DNA of 64,000 nucleotides from positions 1,984,001 through 2,048,000 of the forward strand of contig OZ260079.1 in NCBI GenBank assembly GCA_965284365.1, in the 5' to 3' direction. The translations under genes and the position numbers were made by a program. The notes beneath the pieces are model-generated. The model was not told the origin of the DNA and ran no database searches. It saw nothing but the letters and a program-made list of their open reading frames with translations. Source of the DNA: Phragmitibacter sp965284365 (lineage in GTDB: Bacteria; Verrucomicrobiota; Verrucomicrobiia; Verrucomicrobiales; Verrucomicrobiaceae). Positions 8,152-17,800 of this stretch are shown one piece after another (positions within the stretch are counted from its first letter, which is position 1; each line of letters begins with the position of its first letter).

Positions 8152-8997
8152 ATGAAATCTCCCGCGACCATGGTGCCGATTGTATTGTTCGTTCTGGCAT
8201 TGCCAGAAATGTCTTCGTCTCTGATGGCGGCAGACAAGTCAGGCTACTTCCTTTGGAATCCAACGCCTGCCGCTGAGATGCGGGAGATGAGCACGGACCG
8301 TCCTGACAAGACCGAAAGCCCTTTCACCATTGATGCCGGGCATTTCCAACTGGAGTCGGATCTGGTAAACTGGACGCGCGATCGTGATGGCGGCTTACAC
8401 GATTTCATCGATGCCGGCGGATTTAATGTGCGGGCCGGTATCACGAATTCTCTGGAGGTGAATGTGGTGGGTGCGACTTACCACTATGAGCGCCACCGCA
8501 TTGACGGATCAACTCAGTCGAGTGAGGGCTTTGGCGACATCACTCTGCGCGCCAAATACAATTTCTGGGGCAATGACGGGGGCAAGACCGCCTTTGGGGT
8601 GTTGCCCGCTGTGACGCTGCCGTCATCAGGTGAAGACTTCGGCGTGTGCGATGCAGAAGCTGGTTTTGTTCTTCCTCTCTCTATCACACTGAGTGACAAA
8701 TGGAGTCTGGGCATGATGACCGGGCTTGAGTTTGTGAATGACGACGCAGGCGGCCACGAGACGGTATGTCTGAACTCCATCACAGTTGGCTATGAGATCA
8801 CCGACGGCCTTGGTGCCTATGCGGAGTTCGCTTCGGAGCTTCCGGCGGACCGCTCTTCTGAGTGGGCAGGCTATGTGGACTTCGGCCTGACTTGGGGCGT
8901 CACCGATAATCTCCAATTCGACACCGGCATCAATTTCGGCGTAACCGATGCAGCCGATGATCTGAATCTTTTTCTTGGGTTCGCCTTCCGCCTTTAA
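8152..8997 (+). CDS. Outer-membrane beta-barrel transporter-like protein (phenol MetA-pathway family)
   Basis: 281 residues. The start at 8152 gives a signal peptide (KSPATMVPIVLFVLALPEMSSSLMA); an upstream in-frame ATG at 8119 would bury a likely operator. The mature N-terminus has the STDRPDKTESPFTIDAGHFQ block, a hallmark of the PF13557 family of outer-membrane proteins. Alternating hydrophobic strands (NVRAGITNSLEVNVVGATYH, DITLRAKYNFWG) lead to a terminal aromatic-type end, LGFAFRL, typical of a barrel. It is the first gene of the manganese operon, 40 bases before the binding-protein gene. Passage of manganese or a chelate through the outer membrane is inference from position. Confidence 0.72.
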   Translation: MKSPATMVPIVLFVLALPEMSSSLMAADKSGYFLWNPTPAAEMREMSTDRPDKTESPFTIDAGHFQLESDLVNWTRDRDGGLHDFIDAGGFNVRAGITNSLEVNVVGATYHYERHRIDGSTQSSEGFGDITLRAKYNFWGNDGGKTAFGVLPAVTLPSSGEDFGVCDAEAGFVLPLSITLSDKWSLGMMTGLEFVNDDAGGHETVCLNSITVGYEITDGLGAYAEFASELPADRSSEWAGYVDFGLTWGVTDNLQFDTGINFGVTDAADDLNLFLGFAFRL

Positions 8998-9037
8998 AAC
9001 GTTCCAACTGATTTAGACCGGCTTCTTAGCACTCTTC

Positions 9038-9961
9038 ATGATGACGCGTTTCTCTCTGCTTACTCTCCTGGGTATATCTGCTGTCTGCACCATTCTGAAT
9101 GGGTGCGGCAAAAAGCCCTCTGGTTCCGAGGACGGTTCTAACGGAGCCAAACGCATCCTGACCACGTTCACGATTATCCAGGACATGGCCCAGAATGTGG
9201 CGGGGAATGTCGCCATCGTGGAATGCATCACCAAGCCGGGCGCAGAAATCCACGACTACGAACCGACGCCTTTGGATCTGGTGAAGGCTCAACACGCCGA
9301 TCTTGTCCTGTGGAATGGACTGGGCTTGGAGCGGTGGTTCGAGAAGTTTTTCCAACAGGTGAAAAGCGTGCCCAGCGCGATTCTGACCGAGGGCATTGAG
9401 CCCATGGGTATCGGCGAAGGTCCTTACGATGGAAAGCCGAATCCGCACTCATGGATGTCGCCGGCCAATGCCGTCATTTATGTGGAGAACATTCGCAAGG
9501 CGCTGGCGGCGCTCGATCCGGCGAACGTGGAGACTTATAACAAGAACGCCGCAGCCTATACAAAAGAGCTCTTGGCTGTGGATGAACCTGTGCGGAAAAA
9601 GCTGGAGGCGATCCCCGCAGATCAACGCTGGTTGGTGAGTTGTGAAGGCGCGTTTTCCTATCTGACGCGAAATTACAACATGAAGGAACTCTATCTGTGG
9701 CCGGTCAATGCAGATCAGGAAGGCACTCCGCAACAGGTACGCAAAGTGGTCGACACGGTGAAGGCAAACAAGATCCCGGTCGTCTTCTCGGAAAGCACCA
9801 TCAGTGACAAAGCGATGCTGCAGGTGGCGAAGGAAACGGGAGCTCGGTATGGCGGCGTTTTGTATGTGGATTCTCTGACGGCGGACGATGGTCCTGCGCC
9901 GACGTTCCTAAAGTTGCTTCAGTATAACGCAGACGCAGTGGTGAAAGGATTTATCCCCTGA
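9038..9961 (+). CDS. mntA: Manganese ABC transporter substrate-binding lipoprotein
   Basis: 307 residues, cluster A-I (ZnuA/PsaA) binding protein. The lipobox LNGC places the lipid-modified Cys at residue 23. The four metal ligands of the PsaA type are readable: His72 (in IHDYEPTP), His137 (in NPHSWMSP), Glu203 (in SCEGAFSYL) and Asp278 (in LYVDSL). A His/His/Glu/Asp set without the His-rich loop of ZnuA points to Mn (or Fe) rather than Zn, which fits the adjacent MntR. The stop overlaps the start of the ATPase gene (TGATG), so translation is probably coupled. The symbol follows the B. subtilis mntABCD naming; orthology was not tested. Confidence 0.9.
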   Translation: MMTRFSLLTLLGISAVCTILNGCGKKPSGSEDGSNGAKRILTTFTIIQDMAQNVAGNVAIVECITKPGAEIHDYEPTPLDLVKAQHADLVLWNGLGLERWFEKFFQQVKSVPSAILTEGIEPMGIGEGPYDGKPNPHSWMSPANAVIYVENIRKALAALDPANVETYNKNAAAYTKELLAVDEPVRKKLEAIPADQRWLVSCEGAFSYLTRNYNMKELYLWPVNADQEGTPQQVRKVVDTVKANKIPVVFSESTISDKAMLQVAKETGARYGGVLYVDSLTADDGPAPTFLKLLQYNADAVVKGFIP

Positions 9962-10875
9962 TGGCTCACGAAGCATTTGATCACGCCAACGTTGGGACGC
10001 TGTCCATCCAGGTGCAGGATGTGACCGTGGCCTACAACAATGGCCATGTGGCACTGCGCGATGCGACCTTCCATCTGAATGCCGGAACGATCTGCGCCCT
10101 CGTGGGAATCAACGGCAGCGGGAAGAGCACACTGTTCAAAGCCATCATGGGCTTCCTGAAGCCGGCAAAAGGCTCGGTGCGCATCGGCGGCGGCAACGTC
10201 GAGAAGGCGCAACGGCGAAATTTGGTGGCTTATGTCCCGCAGAGTGAAGAGGTGGATTGGTCCTTCCCCGTCAGCGTTTGGGACGTCGTGATGATGGGCA
10301 GATATGGCAGCATGAATTTCCTGCGTATTGCCACTGCCAGGGATCGGCAAATCGTCGAAGAGTCGCTGGCTCGTGTGGGCATGACAGAGTTCAAGAAGCG
10401 GCAGATCGGCGAACTCTCCGGTGGGCAGCGGAAGCGCGTCTTCCTGGCCAGAGCGCTGGCGCAAAGAGGGCGCATCATGCTGCTGGATGAACCTTTTACT
10501 GGCGTCGATGTAAAGACGGAAACGGCGATCATCGATCTGCTGGCCGATCTTCGGGATGAAGGCCACATCATCTTGGTATCCACCCATAACTTAGGCAGCG
10601 TGCCGGAATTTTGCGATCAGGTCGTGTTGGTGAACCGCACGGTTCTTGCCTTTGGGCCGACGGAAATCATTTTCACCGAAGAGAACCTGGCGAAAGCCTT
10701 TGGCGGCGTATTGCGGCACTTCAAGTTCGATCACACCGACAGTCCTGGGGCGTCGCGCAACGAGGTGTTGCTGCTTTCGGATGATGAGCGTCCGCTCTTG
10801 TTGGGGCAGGATGGCTCGCCGAAACGCAGCGGCGTGAGTGAAAAAGGAAAACAAACCAGCGAACTGCGGAAATGA
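9961..10875 (+). CDS. mntB: Manganese ABC transporter ATP-binding protein
   Basis: 304-residue cytoplasmic ATPase of the metal importer. Walker A is GINGSGKST near residue 50, the signature is LSGGQRKRVFLARAL near 155, and Walker B is IMLLDEPFTGVD near 178. The H-loop is STHNLG. It is longer than most family members (about 240-260) owing to a roughly 50-residue C-terminal extension of low conservation after the FGGVLRHF block. Its start overlaps the mntA stop and its end overlaps the first permease start (ATGATG), so the genes are tightly coupled. Confidence 0.92.
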   Translation: MAHEAFDHANVGTLSIQVQDVTVAYNNGHVALRDATFHLNAGTICALVGINGSGKSTLFKAIMGFLKPAKGSVRIGGGNVEKAQRRNLVAYVPQSEEVDWSFPVSVWDVVMMGRYGSMNFLRIATARDRQIVEESLARVGMTEFKKRQIGELSGGQRKRVFLARALAQRGRIMLLDEPFTGVDVKTETAIIDLLADLRDEGHIILVSTHNLGSVPEFCDQVVLVNRTVLAFGPTEIIFTEENLAKAFGGVLRHFKFDHTDSPGASRNEVLLLSDDERPLLLGQDGSPKRSGVSEKGKQTSELRK

Positions 10876-11765
10876 TGGACGCGCTGCTGGCCCCCTTTGA
10901 GTATCAATACATGGCAAAGGCCATCTGGGTCAGCGCCCTCATCGGAGCTGTGTGCGCGTTCCTCTCATGCTATGTCACGTTGAAGGGTTGGTCGTTGATG
11001 GGAGACGCGTTGTCCCACGCCGTGGTGCCAGGTGTGGCCTTGGCGTATCTGGCGGGGCTGCCATTCTCTGTAGGGGCTTTCATCGCGGGCATCCTCGCGG
11101 CCATGGGGATGGGCTGGGTGAAGAATCATTCCCGTCTGCGGGAGGACGCCATCATTGGCCTTGTCTTTACCACTTGGTTCGCTCTGGGCCTGTTGCTGCT
11201 GTCTCTGTACCCTAGCAATCTAAACTTGAAGACCATCATCTTTGGCAATGTGCTGGCGATCTCTGATCCAGACATCCTGCAGGTATTGATCATCGCGGGC
11301 ATCACCGTGGTGGTGTTGGGACTGAAGTGGAGAGATTTGCTGCTGTATTGTTTCGATCCGGCTCACGCACGAAGCTTGGGCATCAACACCCAATTCCTGC
11401 ATTTCCTTCTCTTGGCGCTGTTATCGGCCACAGCGGTCGCAGCGCTTCAAACCGTCGGGGCATGTCTTGTCGTGGCGATGTTGGTGACGCCTGGAGCTAC
11501 CGCCTACCTACTGACCGATCGATTTGGGAAGATGATCGCAATCGCCACCAGCTTGGGTGCTTTCTGCGGATTTGCAGGAGCTTATGCGAGCTACTTCCTC
11601 AATGGCTCAACGGGCGGATGCATCGTGGTGCTGCAAACGTTGATCTTTCTGATCACTCTGGTTTTTGCACCAAAGCATGGGCTGCTTGCTGCACGAAGCA
11701 AACGGCGCACGGCCAGTGCTCCGGCCATCGGTGAGCAAGAGACTTCCACTCCTTCATCTTCATAA
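10872..11765 (+). CDS. mntC: Manganese ABC transporter permease, first subunit
   Basis: 297 residues of the ABC-3 (ZnuB/MntB) family with eight or more hydrophobic segments. The conserved blocks LKGWSLMGDALSHAVVPGVA, the FGNVLAIS turn, and LLVTPGATAYLLTDR (here MLVTPGATAYLLTDR) are clear. It overlaps the ATPase gene by four bases. A second, similar permease follows immediately, so the membrane channel is probably a heterodimer as in mntABCD operons. The Ser/Thr-rich C-terminal tail is not conserved. Confidence 0.9.
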   Translation: MMDALLAPFEYQYMAKAIWVSALIGAVCAFLSCYVTLKGWSLMGDALSHAVVPGVALAYLAGLPFSVGAFIAGILAAMGMGWVKNHSRLREDAIIGLVFTTWFALGLLLLSLYPSNLNLKTIIFGNVLAISDPDILQVLIIAGITVVVLGLKWRDLLLYCFDPAHARSLGINTQFLHFLLLALLSATAVAALQTVGACLVVAMLVTPGATAYLLTDRFGKMIAIATSLGAFCGFAGAYASYFLNGSTGGCIVVLQTLIFLITLVFAPKHGLLAARSKRRTASAPAIGEQETSTPSSS

Positions 11766-11766
11766 T

Positions 11767-12636
11767 ATGAACTGGCTGGAACCCTTTCGTTATGGCTTCA
11801 TGGTGGACGCGATCCTGATCGGCTCGCTGGTCGCTACAGTGTGTGCCGTGTTGTCGTGTTTCCTTGTGCTGAAAGGCTGGTCGCTCATGGGGGATGCCAT
11901 CTCCCATGCGGTGCTACCCGGCATCGTAGGGGCTCATCTCCTTGGCTTGCCGTTGGCAGTCGGCGCCTTTGTGGCGGGCTGGGTTTGTGCCGCCTCGGTC
12001 GGCTGGATCAAGGCCAATAGCCGGATCAAGGAGGACACTGTCATGGGCATCATCTTCACAGGGCTGTTTGCATTGGGTCTTGTTCTCTTCACGAAGGTGC
12101 AAACGGACACTCACCTGTTGCACATCCTGTTTGGAAACATCCTTGGCATTGAACCCGAAAGCAAAGTGCAGACGCTTGTGGCCGCAGGCGTCACCCTGAC
12201 GGTCGTACTCCTCATGCGGAAAGACTTGCTGCTGTTCTGCTTTGATCCCTCTCATGCCCGAGCCATCGGGCTAAACACCACGATGCTCTACTACGTGCTT
12301 CTTTCGCTGCTGGCTGGCGCGATCGTGGCTTCTCTTCAAGCCGTGGGCATCCTCTTGGTGGTGGCGATGCTGGTTACGCCCGGTTGCATCGGCTATCTGC
12401 TAACGGATCGCTTTAACTGGATGCTCGTCGCAGCCGTGGCTTCATCCGTGTTCTCCTGCGTCGCCGGTGTTTACATCAGCTTCTTCCTCAACGGCGCCAC
12501 CGGCCCCTGCATCGTGCTGGCGCAAGCCGCATGTTTTGCAGTGGTGTTTGTGATCGCGCCAAAGCATGGCCTTTTGGCCACTCGGCGGCAGAGAGCGTCG
12601 GCAAGGCGCGAGGGGACGGCAATATCTCGCGGATGA
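11767..12636 (+). CDS. mntD: Manganese ABC transporter permease, second subunit
   Basis: 289 residues, paralogous to the preceding permease. Shared blocks are LKGWSLMGDAISHAVLPGIV near residue 35, HILFGNILGIEP near 120 and MLVTPGCIGYLLTDRF near 205. The start is ATG 11767, one base after the upstream stop; the frame is open further upstream, but that part lies inside mntC and looks non-coding. The C-terminal basic tail (TRRQRASARREG) is likely cytoplasmic. It is the last gene of the operon and converges with nuoF, 71 bases away. Confidence 0.9.
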   Translation: MNWLEPFRYGFMVDAILIGSLVATVCAVLSCFLVLKGWSLMGDAISHAVLPGIVGAHLLGLPLAVGAFVAGWVCAASVGWIKANSRIKEDTVMGIIFTGLFALGLVLFTKVQTDTHLLHILFGNILGIEPESKVQTLVAAGVTLTVVLLMRKDLLLFCFDPSHARAIGLNTTMLYYVLLSLLAGAIVASLQAVGILLVVAMLVTPGCIGYLLTDRFNWMLVAAVASSVFSCVAGVYISFFLNGATGPCIVLAQAACFAVVFVIAPKHGLLATRRQRASARREGTAISRG

Positions 12637-12707
12637 GACTTCTGAGTTGGATAGGTCCTATAGGACAGCGGAGCACCTACAGTCTACCGGCCCTTATGAT
12701 TGGGGCG

Positions 12708-14105
12708 TTACGCCTGCAAACCCGCCGCCGCCAACGCAGTCTCGGCGTTTTTGATGGCGCCTTCGAGTTCGGGCTTCGTGTCAGCCTTCATTTCATCGCC
12801 GAACTTCTTCACGAAGCTCTGGGTCGGCCAGGAGCAGGCTTCGCCAAACGCGCAGATCGTTTTGCCTTCGATGTTGTTAGCTACACGGATGAGTTCATCC
12901 ACATCGGAAGGCGAGGCATCTCCAGACACGAGGCGGTCGCTGATCTTCTTCATCCAGAGTGAACCTTCACGGCAGGGGGTGCACTGGCCGCAGGATTCGT
13001 GGGCGTAAAAGTTGTTCAGGTTGTTGATGACCCAAGTCATGGAGCGGGTGTCGTCCATGATGATCACGCCACCGGAACCCGCCATGGAACCGCAGGCGGC
13101 CATGGTGTCGAAGTCCATGGGGATGTCCATGATCGTCAACTCCCGGCCGTCCTTGAGTTTGAAAGTCTCATCCCCGCGTAGCACCTTGGCGGAGCTGCCT
13201 CCCGGGATGATGGCCTTCAGCTTGCGTCCTGGTTTCAGACCACCGCAGAGATCATTGATGACCTCGCCCATGGTGACTTTGCCAACCTCGACTTCGAAAT
13301 AGCCTGGATTCTGCACGTCACCGCTGACGCAAAGGATGCGGGTGCCCGTGTTGTTCGGGGTGCCCAGTTTGGCATAGGCTTCGCCACCCATCTCGATGAT
13401 GTGCTTCACGTGGCAGAGCGACTCCACGTTGTTCACGATCGTGGGGGACATGTAGAGGCCGAGAGCCGCGGGGAAATAGGGGGGCTTGATGCGTGGATAA
13501 GGGCGCTTGCCTTCGAGCGACTCAATCAGGCCGGTCTCCTCACCGCAAATGTAGGCGCCGGCGCCGCGATGCACATAGATCTCGCAGTCAAACCCGGAGC
13601 CCAGGACGTTCTTGCCGAGGTAACCTTTCGCACGAGCCTCATCGAGAGCCTTGTCCAAGATGATGGCGGCTTCAGGAAATTCTTCGCGGATGTAGATGTA
13701 AGCGAGGCTCGCCTTCACCGCGAAGCAGGAGATGACCATCCCCTCCACCAACTGGTGGGGATCCTGGTGCATGATGTAGCGGTCCTTGAAAGTGCCGGGC
13801 TCGGACTCATCCGCATTGCAGATGAGATAGACTGGCTTCGTATTCGTGGGCGGGATGAACCCCCACTTCACACCGGTGGGGAAACCCGCACCGCCGCGAC
13901 CGCGCAGACCGGATTTTTTGACCTCGTCAATGATCGCCTGGCGCTCCATGCCAATGGCCTTGCGCAGTTGCTCGTAGCCGCCATGGCGTTCGTAACACTC
14001 GATCGATGGATCAAACCCCTCGCGGTCAATATTGCGAAAAATGAGGCGGTGCTCCCGGGCATGCGGTTGTTTGCCCGGTTTGTAGGAGATTGCTCCGTCG
14101 GCCAT
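12708..14105 (-). CDS. nuoF: NADH-quinone oxidoreductase subunit F (FMN/NADH-binding)
   Basis: 465 residues from the chosen ATG (MADGAISYKPGK). Carries the NADH site, FMN and iron-sulfur cluster N3 of respiratory complex I. Seen: SGLRGRGGAGFPTGVKWGF (FMN/NADH), GAGAYICGEETGLIESLEGK, and the [4Fe-4S] ligands ESCGQCTPCREG plus ICAFGEACSWP. A TTG at 14141 would extend it by 12 residues without family support. Unusually, it is not next to nuoE or nuoG: nuoE lies 7.6 kb upstream on the same strand, with rlpA and a giant gene between. A CRP-type palindrome lies 43 bases upstream of the start. Confidence 0.96.
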   Translation of the reverse strand: MADGAISYKPGKQPHAREHRLIFRNIDREGFDPSIECYERHGGYEQLRKAIGMERQAIIDEVKKSGLRGRGGAGFPTGVKWGFIPPTNTKPVYLICNADESEPGTFKDRYIMHQDPHQLVEGMVISCFAVKASLAYIYIREEFPEAAIILDKALDEARAKGYLGKNVLGSGFDCEIYVHRGAGAYICGEETGLIESLEGKRPYPRIKPPYFPAALGLYMSPTIVNNVESLCHVKHIIEMGGEAYAKLGTPNNTGTRILCVSGDVQNPGYFEVEVGKVTMGEVINDLCGGLKPGRKLKAIIPGGSSAKVLRGDETFKLKDGRELTIMDIPMDFDTMAACGSMAGSGGVIIMDDTRSMTWVINNLNNFYAHESCGQCTPCREGSLWMKKISDRLVSGDASPSDVDELIRVANNIEGKTICAFGEACSWPTQSFVKKFGDEMKADTKPELEGAIKNAETALAAAGLQA

Positions 14106-14148
14106 AGCCCGGAAGATGCGAGGATGACGGCACGGCGGCAAGGCCGAT

Positions 14149-14166
14149 TTGTGAAAATTTTCACAA
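14149..14166. promoter_or_regulatory. CRP/FNR-type palindrome upstream of nuoF
   Basis: Perfect 18-bp palindrome TTGTGAAAATTTTCACAA between rlpA and nuoF. It contains the exact TGTGA-N6-TCACA layout bound by CRP-family regulators. A copy differing at one base in 20 lies upstream of nuoE (22272-22289). The centre is about 52 bases before the nuoF ATG. It lacks the GC-rich stem and T-run of a terminator. Confidence 0.72.
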
Positions 14167-14168
14167 GC

Positions 14169-14579
14169 TCACTTCAGGAGCTCTAGCTTCACCTTGGCGA
14201 CACCGCTTTTCTCTAGGCCGATTTGCCGGGCGGCCACCGTGGAAACGTCGATGACGCGTCCGCGGACAAAGGGGCCTCGGTCGTTGATGCGCACGACGCA
14301 GGACTTGCCGGTGCGCAGACTGGTGACCCGGACTTTCGTGCCAAACGGAAGCTTCCGGTGGGCAGCGGTCATCTGCCACTGGTTCATGCGTTGACCGCTG
14401 GCGGTCTTTCCGCCGTGCTCCCGCCGGCCATACCAGGAGGCGATGCCGGTCTGATAGGGGTGCCAATGTTCCACCGGGGCTGGCGGTTGAACCATGCTCA
14501 CCTGCTTCGTTCCGGGACTGCGGCACGAAGAAAGCAGGCAAGTGAGGAGCAAGATGAGAACTATCCCTGAGTGCGGCAT
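14169..14579 (-). CDS. rlpA: RlpA-like septal lipoprotein (double-psi beta-barrel)
   Basis: 136-residue lipoprotein with lipobox LSSC (Cys19). The mature part is a DPBB domain: GIASWYGRREHGGKTASGQR, then TAAHRKLPFGTKVRVT, then VVRINDRGPFVRGRVIDVS. These are the diagnostic RlpA blocks, including the Asp of NDRGPF. RlpA proteins bind or cleave peptide-free glycan at the septum; some are lytic transglycosylases. There is no SPOR domain here, so septal targeting by that route is absent. It lies directly upstream of nuoF, 63 bases away, on the same strand; the CRP-type palindrome in that gap suggests nuoF has its own promoter. Confidence 0.88.
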   Translation of the reverse strand: MPHSGIVLILLLTCLLSSCRSPGTKQVSMVQPPAPVEHWHPYQTGIASWYGRREHGGKTASGQRMNQWQMTAAHRKLPFGTKVRVTSLRTGKSCVVRINDRGPFVRGRVIDVSTVAARQIGLEKSGVAKVKLELLK

Positions 14580-14802
14580 CAGGGTAGGGTAGAGGAATGT
14601 TGCGGCAAGTGTCCACCCATTTCCTCGCTGCGCGGGAACGACGAAATTTTGAAATTCATCAGGCCGACAGTTTTTTCACAAAGAAGGCGGCGACATGTCC
14701 GTCATGCCCAGTCCACGCTGCCAACCCAGCTGAGGGAGGGCTTGTCCGCGCTCCTGTACTTCGATAAAGTTTTTCTTCTCGATCTTTCCTATTCCCATTC
14801 CT

Positions 14803-17800
14803 ATGAAAAAGCCGCTTCTCTTCGCCGCTGCCGGATTATGCATGCTTCACTCGCCGATGGTGCGGGCCTATCACGAAATTGGGTTTGTGGAAAAGTTCGC
14901 CCTCGCAGCAGATCGAGATGCGGTTTTGCGGGAACTGGCGCCCGGGACGGAAGAGTTCTTCTTCTATCATGCCCTCCATTACCAAAACTCGCGTCAGGCG
15001 GAGAAGCTGAAGGCCACGCTGGACCAGTGGCGTCGGGAATTTCCTGATTCCGCACAGAGGAAAGTCATCGAAACACGCTCAGCGCTGGCGGAATACGACA
15101 CCAACCCCCAGGCGACCCTTAGTTATATCCGGCGTATCCTGGAGTTGCGGTTTGATCACCAGCCAGCAGCGCGGAACCGCAAACCCAACCTGCCGAGCGA
15201 GCTGAATCCGGATGTGATCGCGAGGAATGTCTTCCTGGCTCGCGCCTTGTTGGATGACAGCCTCAGCGGGCTTTCCCTTCCGGAAATGGAACGGCTGGTT
15301 GCTGACCGGGTGCCTCTCCGGAGCAGTCAGGTCGCTGTGGTGCTGCAACGGCTCGAGTATCCCGATATCCCCAATCTGGCGGAATTCATCGCGGCAGATC
15401 TTAAGCGGGAAGATGGGCCGAGCTTTGGCACCCATGCCATTCACGGAAAATTGCTGCCGGCCCAGTTGGATCGTCTCGCACAACTGGTCCCGGATTTGGC
15501 GGAGGACACCGCTTTCGTTAATGCCCGCCTGCGCCGGCTCGCGCCGAATGCGGACGAGGATGAGGAGTTCGATCCTGCCGTGCGTTTGGCTTGGCTGGAG
15601 AGATTGTGGGGATACGCCAAGGGGTTGCCAGCGGGCTACAATTCACTCAAGGCCGCGATCCTCTATCACCGCCTGGACCACGACCGGAAGCAGGGAGTCT
15701 ACGATCAGAAGCGGTTTCTGGAGTATCTCGGTTATCCCCGGCAGACGAACTACATCGCCCGCCCGTGGCTGAACCGGTTGGAAAGAGGTGAGACGGAGTG
15801 GGTGGATTTTTCCGAGTCGTTCTCGGAAGCCCGTTTGCCATTTCCCCCTATCAGCGATGACGAAGCCTTGGTGCGGGATTACTTCCTGCACCTGCTGGCC
15901 CAGAAGGCCGTGAAGCCTTCCGAATGGAAAAGCGCCCTGTCGCCTTACACGGAATGGGTGCAGTCGGACTGGCTTAGGCCCATCCTGGCCGAGGCCATGA
16001 TTTGCAGTGGCAAGGATAAGCCGGAAGCTTGGTCAGCCTTTCTCAGCGCCTCAGAGTTTCAGGCGCTGAAAGACCGGGTGGATATCGAATTTGCCCTGGA
16101 GAACAAGCCCTTCTTCACCCCAGCGGACGGCGTCACCGTGGATGTGCATCTCAAGAAAGTGCCGAAGCTGATCGTGCGCACTTATGAGATCAACACACTG
16201 AGCTACTACCTGCAAAACCAGAAGCAGCTTAACACGGATCTGAATCTGGACGGACTCGTCGCTAACACTGAAGCTACGCACAACTATGCGGAGACGCCGT
16301 TCCAGAAAACCCGGCGCAGCTTCAGCTTCCCGGAACTGCAGGGCAAGCGGGGTGCATGGATGATTGAGTTCATCGGCGGGGGCCGCTCCAGCCGGGTTTT
16401 GATCCGCAAAGGCCAATGGCATCTGGCTCAGCAAACTGGTCCTGCGGGAGATATGCTGACCGTGCTGGATGAGAATCATCAGCCCGTGAAAGACGCGGCC
16501 GTGTGGCTGGATGGGCGTCGGTTTGGCTTTGAAGAAAAAGCCAACGCCATCCTGGTGCCGTTCACCGCCCATCCTTCACGCCGTCCGATAGTGATCTCCA
16601 GCGCGGATGGAAGTTTTGCGACCCTGACAGACTTTGATCATCACGGAGAAGATTACAAACTCCATGCGCAGTTCTTCCTGGATCGGGAGCAGTTGCTGGC
16701 AGGACGCGAAGCAACCCTGGCCGTGCGTGCTGATCTATATACCGGCAATGCCCCTCTGCCGCTGGCCTTACTAAAAGACACGACGCTCACAATTGTCATG
16801 ACCACGCAGGACGGGGTGACGGCCACTGAGGAGATCAAGGACGTCACCCTCGATCCCAAGCTACTCTACACGAAGACCTTCAAGGTGCCGGATCGTTTGG
16901 CGACGATCCGCGCTGTGCTGAACGCGCAAGTAGCGCAATTCGGCAAGAACGGCGAGAAGGCCGAGGTGTCAGAAGAAGAAGACTGGACCCCAAACAGCGG
17001 TGACAAGACCGATCTCACTCACGCGGGACACTTCACCAAATTCGGTGACTCTTATGTTTATGAGTTGCTGGGCAGGAATGGCGAACCCATTCCGGACAAG
17101 CAGGTGATGTTTGCGATCTCGAGGAAGGGGTTCACTCAGCCCGTGATAACCGTGGCCTTGCGGACCGACGAAAAAGGCCGCGTGCAGCTTGGCATATTGG
17201 AGGGCATTTCTAATGTGCATGCATCAGGAGAAAAGCTGCTTCCGGTCTTGCTGGAGCCAGTGCAAAATCAGAGACTTTGGCCGGAGCAATTGCATGCCGC
17301 TAGGGAAGACGTCATTGAGATTCCCTTGGTGAAGCCGTTTGCAGCTGGCAGGTATACTTTGTTGGAGAAGCGCGATGAAGATTTTGTAGCAGATCGCAGC
17401 GGCCAGATCGCTGAGCCGAAGGCGGGCTGCGGAGCAATCACTCTCAGCGGACTGACGCCCGGCGACTATGTCTTGCGCGCCAAAGACTCTGACGAGGACG
17501 TTACCATCAGAGTCACGAAGGGCACTGCTCTCGCGGGCTGGTTATATGGCGGCAAGCGCTATCTCAAGCGCCAGGGGCTGCATCCGCTGCATATCGTGAG
17601 TGCGGGCATGGAAGGTGAAGACTTGTCCGTGCGGCTGGCCAACGCCAATGAATTCGCACGCGTGCAGGTCGTAGCGAGGCGCTTCTTGCCGAGGTACTCC
17701 CTGTTTGATGATCTATCGCCCTTCCCGCGTGTGGGTGCCGGAACGCAGACTCCTGCGCAACTGCCAAACCTTTATTCAGGTGGCCGTGAGATCGGCGATG

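Noticed and set aside
14149..14166. Terminator for rlpA
   Set aside because: The palindrome is AT-rich, has no T-run, and is duplicated before nuoE where no gene ends, so an operator fits better.
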